In this document: piece by piece, positions 1 through 5,930 of the stretch | Numbering within the stretch: position 1 is the first letter of the stretch | Layout of the letters: each line of letters opens with the position of its first letter | Origin: JBCCFX01 sp039029515 | GTDB taxonomy: Bacteria > Planctomycetota > Phycisphaerae > Phycisphaerales > SM1A02 | Length of the DNA: 21,136 nt | Direction of reading: 5' to 3' | Assembly: GCA_039029515.1 (NCBI GenBank) | Contig: JBCCFX010000045.1 | Span: 1 to 21,136, forward strand | The notes under the pieces: model-generated | Database searches by the model: none | The model's input: the letters and a program-made list of their open reading frames with translations, nothing else | Told to the model about the DNA's origin: nothing | Translations under genes and position numbers: made by a program

Positions 1-129
1 ATCACCAAGAATGATTGCCCCGATGCTGTCTTCTTCCAAGTTGAAAACCTGACCAGCAACGCCGTTTTCGAACTTCAGCATTTCACCAGCCATAGCATTC
101 TTTAAGCCATAAATACGGGCAATACCGTC
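1..129 (-). CDS. atpA: ATP synthase F1 subunit alpha, internal fragment (foreign sequence at contig end)
   Basis: Read on the minus strand from 129 down to 1, this stretch gives 43 codons without a stop. They match the N-terminal beta-barrel domain of the F1 alpha subunit: DGIARIYGL, then GEMLKFENGV, then NLEEDSIGAIILGD. E. coli AtpA has DGVIRIHGL and NLERDSVGAVVMG at the same places. The alpha subunit forms the F1 hexamer with beta. Both ends are missing: the left end is the window edge, and at about 130 the reading passes directly into rex in another frame. GC here is about 45 percent by hand count, clearly below the flanking DNA, and codon use is AT-leaning. No atp operon neighbour is present. 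The identification is strong; that the fragment belongs to this genome is doubtful. Confidence 0.85.
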
Positions 130-131
130 GG

Positions 132-350
132 CTCGATCAGCTCGGCGACGCGGTACCCGATGCCGGGATGCCCGAACTGGCCGAAGCATGCAAGATCCTT
201 GCGAACCTGCGCATCGGTGAGGCCGAGCGCGCTGCCGAGCATCTTCGACGAAATCGTTTCCTGACGATGATCCGACAGCCGTTCCAGCTCTCGCAGGTAA
301 AGGCTCAGCCGCTTGACGGTCGGCCGGGGGATCTTCGAACGTGAGGGCAT
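132..350 (-). CDS. rex: Redox-sensing transcriptional repressor Rex, N-terminal part only (truncated)
   Basis: Rex represses fermentation and respiration genes and leaves DNA when NADH rises. The 73 residues seen are the winged-helix DNA-binding domain: IPRPTVKRLSLYLREL, then ISSKMLGSALGLTDAQVRKDL and FGQFGHPGIGYRVAELIE, the standard Rex order. The start ATG is at 350, preceded by a purine-rich AGGGAGAAGG stretch. After the ELIE motif the match stops at about 132; the frame then runs into the unrelated atpA fragment and terminates at 102. The whole NADH-binding Rossmann domain (about 130 residues) is therefore missing. The truncation coincides with the base-composition change, so it is probably an assembly break rather than a broken gene. 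It is divergent from metF with 103 bases between; no Rex operator (TTGTGAA...TTCACAA) is visible there. Confidence 0.85.
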
Positions 351-453
351 ATCGCCTTCTCCCTGAGGAGCCGAGAGTGTAGCAACTTGACGCGCTTCGC
401 CGCCCCACGCCGCGGTCGGCCCCGATCCGCCCCCATCGGCATAGGATGACGCT

Positions 454-1377
454 ATGCACATCGCGGATATCTTTGCCGACCATCGACCCACGTGCAGCTT
501 CGAGTTCTTCCCGCCGCGAACGAATGAGTCCTGGGACCGACTCTTCGATCGAATCGCGGATTTCGAAGCGCTCGAGCCGTCGTTCGTCTCCGTGACGTAC
601 GGCGCCGGTGGCAGCACTCGCGAAAACACCCATCGGCTCGTGATGAAGCTCCACGAGCAGAGCCAGCTCGACCCGATTCCGCATCTGACCTGCGTCATGC
701 ACTCCGAGGCGGACATCGAAGCGATCCTGCAGCGGTATGCCGACGCCGGGGTCAGCAATATCCTTGCGCTGGGCGGCGACCCGCCGAAGGACATCCCGGC
801 GGATCAGATCGGTCCGCAGGCATTTCCGCACGCGGTTGATCTCGTCAAGTTCATCCGCAAGTTCAACGCGTCAGGCCATCACGCTGATTCACGCGGGTTC
901 GGCATCGGTGTGGCCGGCTTCCCCGAAGGTCATCCCGCGACGCCCAACCAGCTCACGCACATGAACCATCTCAAGGCGAAAGTCGACGCGGGTGCTGACT
1001 ATGTGTGTACGCAGTTGTTCTTCGACAACTCGCGCTTCTTCGATTGGCACGAACGATGTGTGCTGAACGGCATCGACGTTCCGTTGATCGCGGGCATCAT
1101 GCCGATCACGTCAATCGCCGGCATGAAACGCATGGCGGATCTCGCGGCAGGCACGAACTTCCCCGCGAAGCTGCTGAAGGCGATCTACCGTGTGCAGGAT
1201 GATCCTGATGCGGTGCGCCGTGTCGGCATTCACCACGCGACCGAACAGTGTCTTGACCTGATCGATCACGGTGTGACCGGCATCCATTTCTACACGTTGA
1301 ACCAGTCGGACTCGACCCGCGAGATCTACCGCACGCTCGGCCTGAAGACATCAGCCACGCTGCGGGAGAAAGGGTAG
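454..1377 (+). CDS. metF: Methylenetetrahydrofolate reductase (5,10-methylene-THF reductase)
   Basis: This FAD enzyme reduces 5,10-methylene-THF to 5-methyl-THF for methionine synthesis in the cytoplasm. The 307 residues match the usual bacterial length of about 290-310. Visible motifs are SFEFFPP near residue 15 (E17 corresponds to the catalytic Glu28 of E. coli), VTYGAGGSTRE near 47, PHLTCV near 76, ILALGGDPP near 103 (D109 is at the position of folate-contacting Asp120), GVAGFPEGHP near 151 and CTQLFFDN near 185. E. coli has ALRGD where this protein has ALGGD. The ATG at 454 has AGGATGA just upstream, and the protein begins immediately before the conserved barrel, so the start is well placed. 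It stands alone on the plus strand. The stop at 1375-1377 is followed within four bases by a heptamer array. Confidence 0.95.
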   Translation: MHIADIFADHRPTCSFEFFPPRTNESWDRLFDRIADFEALEPSFVSVTYGAGGSTRENTHRLVMKLHEQSQLDPIPHLTCVMHSEADIEAILQRYADAGVSNILALGGDPPKDIPADQIGPQAFPHAVDLVKFIRKFNASGHHADSRGFGIGVAGFPEGHPATPNQLTHMNHLKAKVDAGADYVCTQLFFDNSRFFDWHERCVLNGIDVPLIAGIMPITSIAGMKRMADLAAGTNFPAKLLKAIYRVQDDPDAVRRVGIHHATEQCLDLIDHGVTGIHFYTLNQSDSTREIYRTLGLKTSATLREKG

Positions 1378-1380
1378 AGA

Positions 1381-1436
1381 GCTGTGGGCTGATAGCTGTT
1401 GGCTGTTGGCTGTTGGCTGTTGGCTGTTGGCGATCG
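1381..1436 (+). repeat. Heptamer tandem array, unit GCTGTTG
   Basis: Eight consecutive 7-bp units start four bases after the metF stop. GCTGTGG (1381) and GCTGATA (1388) are followed by five exact GCTGTTG copies (1395-1429) and a degenerate GCGATCG. The G-rich strand is the plus strand. A palindrome follows directly at 1436. Confidence 0.95.
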
Positions 1437-1460
1437 TAGGGAGGGGGCTGTGCCCCCGCC
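1436..1460 (-). repeat. Palindrome of the CCTAC family, copy a
   Basis: GTAGGG is followed by GGGGGC, a TGT loop and GCCCCC. The reverse complement ends in CCCTCCCTAC. It is an inverted copy of the palindrome at 1613-1637 and is fused to the end of the heptamer array. Confidence 0.8.
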
Positions 1461-1492
1461 GTCGCACGGTCAGTGCGATCCGCATCGAACAC

Positions 1493-1530
1493 GCATGGTC
1501 CACGCGCCAGCGCGGGCCATGCCGGGCGCT
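1493..1530. repeat. Intergenic hairpin repeat A, copy 1
   Basis: Bases 1500-1530 match 1740-1770 at 30 of 31 positions. Arms GCATGG (1493-1498) and CCATGC (1517-1522) extend a CGCG/CGCG inner stem, so the copy can fold as a hairpin with an ATGCCGGGCGCT tail. Confidence 0.85.
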
Positions 1531-1537
1531 CGCGCTA

Positions 1538-1582
1538 CCGGCTCGCAAGATCACGCCGACACTGAGCATGGCGAAGTGTCGG
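1538..1582. repeat. Structured repeat B, copy 1 (covarying hairpin)
   Basis: A 21-base conserved block (1538-1558) starts CCGGCTCGCAAGATCACGCC and is identical to 1645-1665. It runs into a 7-bp hairpin: CCGACAC (1556-1562), loop TGAGCATGGCGAA, GTGTCGG (1576-1582). The second copy keeps the fold with different pairs. Confidence 0.85.
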
Positions 1583-1612
1583 ATCACACAAGACATTCGA
1601 GTACCGTTCGTC

Positions 1613-1637
1613 GGGGGGGGCACAGCCCCCGCCCTAC
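1613..1637 (+). repeat. Palindrome of the CCTAC family, copy b
   Basis: A run of eight G (1613-1620), then CACAG, five C, and GCCCTAC. It is the reverse-complement counterpart of copy a at 1436-1460. Confidence 0.8.
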
Positions 1638-1644
1638 GAGAATT

Positions 1645-1688
1645 CCGGCTCGCAAGATCACGCCGCACCTGAGTCCGCGAAGGTGCGG
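1645..1688. repeat. Structured repeat B, copy 2 (covarying hairpin)
   Basis: The same 21-base block as copy 1, then CCGCACC (1663-1669), loop TGAGTCCGCGAA, GGTGCGG (1682-1688). Three of the seven stem pairs differ from copy 1 and all three remain Watson-Crick. The loop keeps TGAG at its start and CGAA at its end. Confidence 0.85.
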
Positions 1689-1695
1689 ATGCAAC

Positions 1696-1723
1696 GGCAG
1701 AAGGCAATTGGCAGACGGCAGAC
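1696..1723 (+). repeat. Heptamer tandem array, unit GGCAGAC
   Basis: Four units in a row: GGCAGAA, GGCAATT, GGCAGAC, GGCAGAC. It lies between repeat B copy 2 and repeat A copy 2. Confidence 0.75.
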
Positions 1724-1739
1724 GTTCCGCGCGCGAAGC

Positions 1740-1770
1740 CCACGCGCCAGCGCGGGCGATGCCGGGCGCT
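1740..1770. repeat. Intergenic hairpin repeat A, copy 2
   Basis: Direct repeat of 1500-1530 with one difference. GCCC-A-CGCG pairs with CGCGGGC around a short CCA loop. The outer GCATGG arm of copy 1 is not present here. Confidence 0.8.
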
Positions 1771-1779
1771 CTGAAGAGT

Positions 1780-1805
1780 GCCGGGTTCAACAGAACCCGG
1801 CCTAC
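1780..1805 (+). repeat. Palindrome of the CCTAC family, copy c
   Basis: GCCGGGTTC, loop AACAG, then GAACCCGGC read through the same centre, closing with CTAC. It sits ten bases before an inverted heptamer array, the mirror of the arrangement at 1381-1460. Confidence 0.8.
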
Positions 1806-1815
1806 AAGCACTCGA

Positions 1816-1843
1816 CAAACGAAAAACGACCAACGGACAACGG
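1816..1843 (-). repeat. Heptamer tandem array, unit CCGTTGT/TCGTTTG (minus strand)
   Basis: Four units, which on the minus strand read CCGTTGT, CCGTTGG, TCGTTTT and TCGTTTG. The C/A-rich strand is the plus strand, opposite to the array at 1381. Apart from the repeats listed, I see no gene between 1378 and 1899. Confidence 0.8.
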
Positions 1844-1899
1844 CGGGCTGAATGCCCGCACTACTATGTCAGTGGCCACGTCATCAGGAGATCACTCTG

Positions 1900-2409
1900 A
1901 TGACGAAACGACACGTCCACTACGAACGCGCGTTCGAACACTACCTTCGCGCAAATCGTCTCCCGTATGTCGCCATTGATGAAGCACGCAAGACGTTGCT
2001 GCCCGAGAGCGCTGCGCTCGATGCCCTCAAGTCGTTCGACTTCCTTGTGTACGCGCGCGACCGTCGGCTGATCGTCGATGTGAAGGGTCGACGCTACCGT
2101 GGCGGCCGGCGTTTTGAGAACTGGGTCACGCGCGACGACGTCGAAAGCCTGACCACATGGGAGGCGATGCTGGGGGACGGCTTCGAAGCTGCCTTCGTCT
2201 TTATCTATGCCCTGGACGCGCAACCGCCCGATGCGCTCTTCGAGTGCACGATCAGCCATGGTGACGTCTGGTATGCCCTGCGCGAGGCCACACTGCGACA
2301 TTACATGCCATGCATGCGGCGGCGAAGTGATCGATGGCTCACCGTGGATGTCCCAACCGCGTCCTTTGCGTCGATCAGCCGACCATTGCATCTGGAGCCG
2401 CCGGTCTGA
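1900..2409 (+). CDS. HYExAFE family protein, probable PD-(D/E)XK nuclease-like fold
   Basis: The 169-residue product carries the family signature HYERAFE at residues 7-13. The family is known mainly from planctomycetes and has no established function that I know of. The middle of the protein contains SFDFLV (D47) followed by LIVDVKGR (D60, K62), the D...(D/E)xK spacing of PD-(D/E)XK nucleases. E28 in a preceding helix could complete a metal site. The nuclease-like fold is inference. The start ATG at 1900 is chosen because AGGAG lies at 1886-1890, nine bases upstream, and the signature then sits near the N terminus; a longer reading from 1852 would add 16 unconserved residues. There is no signal peptide, so it should be cytoplasmic. 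It directly follows the repeat cluster. Confidence 0.85.
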   Translation: MTKRHVHYERAFEHYLRANRLPYVAIDEARKTLLPESAALDALKSFDFLVYARDRRLIVDVKGRRYRGGRRFENWVTRDDVESLTTWEAMLGDGFEAAFVFIYALDAQPPDALFECTISHGDVWYALREATLRHYMPCMRRRSDRWLTVDVPTASFASISRPLHLEPPV

Positions 2410-2451
2410 CAGGCAATGCTTGCGACCCTCTGATCGCGGACCTATCCTGCG

Positions 2452-2676
2452 ATGATGCGTTGTCGACGACATATCGAGTTGGGGAAGACCCGTCTGTGGC
2501 TCCTCATGGTGACCCTGACGAATCTGTTCAGCACGGCAGTGGCGATCGCGGGCCCGCCGAATCCCAACATTCGCAAGAATCCGCCGGCCTGGGTTGGTTT
2601 CGCCGTCATGGCGATTCTGGTCGGCGTCGTGATTTTCATCAGCCTGCTGCCGTCCAAGCGCAGTCACCAGGACTAA
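2452..2676 (+). CDS. Small two-helix membrane protein, unknown function
   Basis: The product has 74 residues. A basic N terminus leads into a hydrophobic stretch of about 20 residues (RLWLLMVTLTNLFSTAVAIAG), then a short loop with PPNPNIRKNPPAW. A second hydrophobic helix (VGFAVMAILVGVVIFISLL, about residues 48-66) is followed by a basic SKRSHQD tail. It is probably a small inner-membrane protein with both ends in the cytoplasm; the first helix could instead be a signal peptide cut near AIAG. Two adjacent ATG codons (2452 and 2455) could start it; no clear ribosome binding site precedes either, so the start is uncertain. It lies 42 bases after the HYExAFE gene on the same strand. I do not recognise a named family. 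Confidence 0.7.
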   Translation: MMRCRRHIELGKTRLWLLMVTLTNLFSTAVAIAGPPNPNIRKNPPAWVGFAVMAILVGVVIFISLLPSKRSHQD

Positions 2677-2686
2677 CGCCATCGCC

Positions 2687-2740
2687 GCGTGTGTCTTGAC
2701 GGTGCGAGATCCCGCCGGGGTCACGACCAGGGACACACGC
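2687..2740 (+). promoter_or_regulatory. Inverted repeat in the leader of the secreted-protein pair
   Basis: GCGTGTGTC (2687-2695) and GACACACGC (2732-2740) are perfect 9-bp arms around a 36-base GC-rich loop. The right arm ends about five bases before the GAGGAAG ribosome binding site of the gene at 2760. It could be an attenuator, an operator or a leader stem; no T run follows, so it is not a typical terminator. Confidence 0.45.
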
Positions 2741-2759
2741 CACTACGAGGAAGCAATCT

Positions 2760-3071
2760 ATGCCCGGACCGACGACCCGAACTGAGACCGGACGCCTGCG
2801 CGGCCTCCTTCTCCTGAACGCAGCACTGCTCATGGTGCTCGGCACGATCACTTTCGGCAGTCACGTGCAGGCGCAGCAGCGCCCGCGTGGCCAGTACAAC
2901 ATGGTCTCCGGCGGCGTCAACGGCGCAGAGACACCTGCCGTCTGGATCATCGATGGTGCCAGTCAGGAACTGATCGCCATCACGTACGACCCGAATTCCA
3001 AAGACATCGCCGGCATCGGTTACCGCAACATCGCGGCTGACGCCGGTCGAACTGGTGCCAATCGACGCTGA
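2760..3071 (+). CDS. Small exported protein, unknown function (paralogue 1)
   Basis: The product has 103 residues. A polar, basic N terminus is followed by a hydrophobic segment (LLLLNAALLMVLGTITF, about residues 16-32) and a plausible signal-peptidase site after HVQAQ. The mature part has RGQYNMVSGGVNG, then AVWIIDGASQELIAITYDPNSKDIAGIGYRNI. This short beta-rich domain looks like the small exported proteins common in Phycisphaerae; I know no assigned function. GAGGAAG eight bases before the ATG supports the start. It is 17 bases upstream of a second gene of the same design, so the two are probably co-transcribed, and an inverted repeat precedes it. Confidence 0.8.
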   Translation: MPGPTTRTETGRLRGLLLLNAALLMVLGTITFGSHVQAQQRPRGQYNMVSGGVNGAETPAVWIIDGASQELIAITYDPNSKDIAGIGYRNIAADAGRTGANRR

Positions 3072-3088
3072 ACCAAGGAGAGACACTG

Positions 3089-3409
3089 ATGGCCACGCAG
3101 AAGAATTTCAATGCGTCCGCCGCCGTCCTCTGGGCGTCGGCATTCGTAATCACCGCTCTGATCATCACGCAGGCCGGCCGGATTTCCGGCAACGCTGCGT
3201 ACGCGGAATCCGCGAACTCCAACGCAGATTTCACGATGCTTACGACACAGACTCGCGTCGGCACCTCGCCGCCGGCTGAACTGCTGTACGTGATCGATGA
3301 GCGCGGCGAGATGCTGTTCCTGTACGAAATCGAGAACGCACAGAAGAAGCAGATCACGCTCCGCCAGGCGGGCAGTCTGCAGAATCTGTTCCGAAACGCG
3401 AGCCGCTAA
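3089..3409 (+). CDS. Small exported or anchored protein, unknown function (paralogue 2)
   Basis: The product has 106 residues. A hydrophobic helix at about residues 11-27 (AVLWASAFVITALIITQ) is followed by a polar mature part containing ELLYVIDERGEMLFLYEIENAQKK and ITLRQAGSLQNLF. The core (strand, ID, turn, E-hydrophobic strand, Y, then a basic/polar turn) parallels the core of the preceding protein, so the two are likely diverged duplicates. AAGGAG lies eight bases before the ATG. It is 17 bases downstream of the first gene. Location is probably periplasmic, anchored by the uncleaved helix, or secreted if cut near YAES. The function is unknown. Confidence 0.8.
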   Translation: MATQKNFNASAAVLWASAFVITALIITQAGRISGNAAYAESANSNADFTMLTTQTRVGTSPPAELLYVIDERGEMLFLYEIENAQKKQITLRQAGSLQNLFRNASR

Positions 3410-3437
3410 GCTCGTGCGATCGAACGGACGCGCCGCA

Positions 3438-5462
3438 ATGACGGACGTCCGTTCGATCACCTCGGCTGACATGATGCGCCTGCCCACGCGAACCCGCCTG
3501 AATGCGCTCACCGACGCGCAGCGCGACCTCGCGCGAACGCGCGAGTGGATGCTGACGAACGGCCTGGGCGGCTATGCGATGGGCACGCTGCTCGGCGCCA
3601 ACAGCCGACGCTATCACGGCTTGCTTGTCGCCACCACGCATCCGCCAGTGAGCCGACTCGTCGTCCTGCACTCGCTCGTCGAGCAGGTCGTCATCGGCGA
3701 TGAGACAATCGACCTCGCCACGCAGTCATTCGGCGACACCTTCGAACTGCATCCAGACGGCTGGCGCCGACTTGTCGGCTGGACGCTGGAACCCGAGCAC
3801 AATCGCATGTCGTGGCATTGGCGCATCGGTGATATTGACATCACACGGCGCATCACGATGCGCCGACGACGAAATGCCATCACCGTTGACTACACCGTGT
3901 CAACGACCGACCACGCGGTTCTGCTTCGTGTTCGGCCGCTCGTTCCATTGCGCGACTATCACGAACTCAGCACGACGACACAAAGCGCACACCTCGCGAC
4001 CGTGCCGGACACGGACCTGATGCGCATCAAATCCGGCTTTGAATCCGTCGGCATGCGCGCACACGTTCCACAGGATCGAGCGAACCATCAGTGGCGCGTT
4101 GAGCCCGAATGGTGGAGCAACTTTGGTTATCGCGAGGACCATGAGCGCGGACAGGATTACATCGAGAACATCTGGTCGCCCGGCGTGCTTGCCGTGTCGA
4201 TCAACGCAGATACCACCGTCGACTTTTCCATCGACGTCGAACTTGAATCACCCACGATCAATGCGCCGCAGGAAGCACCGCCGGACGAAACACCAATCAG
4301 CGCGACAACGCCAGTGGACCGACTTGTTCAGACGGCAGATCAGTTCATCGCATTGCGCGAAGATCAAGGTACCTGGGCGACGACGATACTCGCTGGTTTC
4401 CCCTGGTTTGCGGATTGGGGCCGCGATGCCATGATCAGCCTGCCCGGTCTGCTCATCACAACGAACCGGCTGGACGAAGCGCGTTCAATGCTCGAACTGT
4501 TCGGTCGACATCGACGGAACGGTCTGATTCCGAATCGCTTCGATGATTACGGCAACGCGCCGCACTACAACACCGTGGATGCCAGCCTGTGGTACGTCCA
4601 TGCGGTGTATACCTATGCCACAGCTCGACCTGATGACGACATTTCGGATCTGCTCACACACTGCGCAGACATTCTTCGCGCGTATGAACGCGGCACAAAC
4701 TACGGCATTCGTCGCGATGGCGATGGGCTGATCACCGCCGGCAACCCGACGACGCAACTCACCTGGATGGACGCCAAACGAGATGGCGTCGTGTTCACGC
4801 CACGACACGGGAAGGCGATCGAGATCAACGCGCTGTACTACAACGCGCTGTGCGTCATGGCCGAGTTGACGCGGACGCCGGTCGATGCGGATGGATACCG
4901 TGAACGTGCGGGGCAGACTGCGATCGCGATGCAGATGAACTTCTGGTGGGCGGAAGAAACATGTTGTCATGACGTGCTGCTGCCGGACGCAAACGGTGGA
5001 TGGCAGCCGGATAATCACCTGCGCCCAAACCAGATCTTCGCTGTGAGCCTGCCGTTCTCACCATTGACCGATGCGCAACAGCGTGGCGTCGTCGATGCGG
5101 TGACCGAACATCTGCTGACGCCGTACGGCCTGCGCACGCTCGATCCTCGTGATGCGATGTATGTCGGTCGGTACGAAGGTGATCTGCATCGCCGCGATGC
5201 GGCGTATCACAACGGCACGGTCTGGCCGTGGCTGATCGGTCCATATTGTGACGCGGTTGCACGCGTGGAAGCTGATCCATTACGGCGCACACAGCGCCTT
5301 CGCGATGCGCTCAGTGATTTGCTGGACGAACTGGATAGCGGCTGCGCACATCAACTCGCCGAGGTCTATGACGGCGATGCGCCACATCGACCGAACGGCT
5401 GCCCCGCGCAAGCGTGGAGCGTGGCGGAGGTGCTGCGCACGGCAGTCGGGATTAGGGATTAG
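3438..5462 (+). CDS. Glycogen debranching enzyme, amylo-alpha-1,6-glucosidase type (GH133)
   Basis: This type removes the alpha-1,6-linked glucosyl stubs of glycogen in the cytoplasm. The 674 residues show both domains. The N-terminal GDE_N domain has EWMLTNGLGGYAMGT (residues 36-50), then NSRRYHGLLVAT. The C-terminal (alpha/alpha)6 barrel has WFADWGRDAMISLPG (from residue 323), then RNGLIPNRFDD, YNTVDASLWYVHAV, LTWMDAK, GKAIEINALYYNAL, RPNQIFAVSLP and YHNGTVWPWLIGPY, in the family order and length. The start at ATG 3438 places the protein just before the conserved N terminus; the longer reading from 3297 overlaps the preceding gene with an Arg/Ser-rich tail and is rejected. No strong ribosome binding site is visible. 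The last residues, GIRD, and the TAG stop are encoded by an ATTAGGG heptamer array. Confidence 0.93.
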   Translation: MTDVRSITSADMMRLPTRTRLNALTDAQRDLARTREWMLTNGLGGYAMGTLLGANSRRYHGLLVATTHPPVSRLVVLHSLVEQVVIGDETIDLATQSFGDTFELHPDGWRRLVGWTLEPEHNRMSWHWRIGDIDITRRITMRRRRNAITVDYTVSTTDHAVLLRVRPLVPLRDYHELSTTTQSAHLATVPDTDLMRIKSGFESVGMRAHVPQDRANHQWRVEPEWWSNFGYREDHERGQDYIENIWSPGVLAVSINADTTVDFSIDVELESPTINAPQEAPPDETPISATTPVDRLVQTADQFIALREDQGTWATTILAGFPWFADWGRDAMISLPGLLITTNRLDEARSMLELFGRHRRNGLIPNRFDDYGNAPHYNTVDASLWYVHAVYTYATARPDDDISDLLTHCADILRAYERGTNYGIRRDGDGLITAGNPTTQLTWMDAKRDGVVFTPRHGKAIEINALYYNALCVMAELTRTPVDADGYRERAGQTAIAMQMNFWWAEETCCHDVLLPDANGGWQPDNHLRPNQIFAVSLPFSPLTDAQQRGVVDAVTEHLLTPYGLRTLDPRDAMYVGRYEGDLHRRDAAYHNGTVWPWLIGPYCDAVARVEADPLRRTQRLRDALSDLLDELDSGCAHQLAEVYDGDAPHRPNGCPAQAWSVAEVLRTAVGIRD

Positions 5463-5471
5463 GGATTCGGG
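5444..5471 (+). repeat. Heptamer array ATTAGGG, left arm of the cassette bracket
   Basis: AGTCGGG, ATTAGGG, ATTAGGG, ATTCGGG. It provides the last codons and TAG stop (5460-5462) of the debranching enzyme. Bases 5451-5470 are identical to the reverse complement of the matching part of the right array. Confidence 0.9.
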
Positions 5472-5564
5472 GAAGAGTCAGACTTGGCAACTGAGACTTG
5501 ATACTGGTCGGCGCAGATTGCATGGTGTCTGCAAGCCGGCCGCGCATCACACAGGAGCATTCTC

Positions 5565-5930
5565 ATGTGTGAGATCAAGTCATTTCGTGATCTTCGAGTC
5601 TGGCAGCGAGGACTTGACCTTGCTGAGGCCGTGTATGAATCGACCGGGTCATTCCCGCCGAGCGAGCGTTTTGGGTTGCAGTCTCAGATGCGTCGGTCAG
5701 CCGTCAGCGTGCCTTCGAACATTGCCGAAGGCTGGGGCCGCGAGTCACGGGCCGAGTACATCAGGTTTCTTGTGATCGCGCGAGCATCATTGTTCGAACT
5801 GATGACGCAGATCGAACTCGCCCAACGGGTTGGATTAGGAACCGGCATGGATTCAGCAAAGTCGCTCGCCAATGAAATCGGCCGCATGCTTTCGGGGTTG
5901 CTCAAGGCACTCCGCAACCCAAATCCTTAA
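5565..5930 (+). CDS. Four-helix-bundle protein (23S rRNA intervening-sequence protein family)
   Basis: The product has 121 residues and belongs to the family first seen inside 23S rRNA intervening sequences (PF05635/TIGR02436 type), related in fold to the Avd protein of diversity-generating retroelements. Family motifs run in order: FRDLRVWQRGLDLAEAVYE (residues 7-25), FPPSERFGLQSQMRRSAVSV, SNIAEGWGR, EYIRFLVIARASLFELMTQI. Four amphipathic helices are expected; function is not established, and a nucleic-acid-binding role is the usual guess. AGGAG before the ATG supports the start. Here it is free-standing, not in an rRNA gene. It sits between the convergent debranching-enzyme and lpd genes. 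Its final residues (NPNP) and TAA stop lie in degenerate units of the right-hand heptamer array. Confidence 0.9.
   Translation: MCEIKSFRDLRVWQRGLDLAEAVYESTGSFPPSERFGLQSQMRRSAVSVPSNIAEGWGRESRAEYIRFLVIARASLFELMTQIELAQRVGLGTGMDSAKSLANEIGRMLSGLLKALRNPNP

Noticed and set aside
1..350. A genuine AtpA-Rex fusion protein
   Set aside because: The two parts are in different frames and the Rex frame stops at 102 inside the atpA piece.
351..453. Rex operator between rex and metF
   Set aside because: No TTGTGAA/TTCACAA-type inverted repeat is visible.
1436..1805. REP/RAYT element with its transposase
   Set aside because: The palindromes resemble REP-type repeats, but no Y1 transposase gene is in the window; only the repeats are reported.
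1351..1851. Several overlapping open frames on both strands between metF and the HYExAFE gene
   Set aside because: They translate the repeats themselves (Arg/Pro/Ser-rich, heptamer-derived peptides), have no ribosome binding site and no recognisable domain.
3297..3437. N-terminal extension of the debranching enzyme
   Set aside because: It overlaps the preceding exported-protein gene in another frame, is Arg/Ser/Cys-rich and precedes the conserved GDE_N start.
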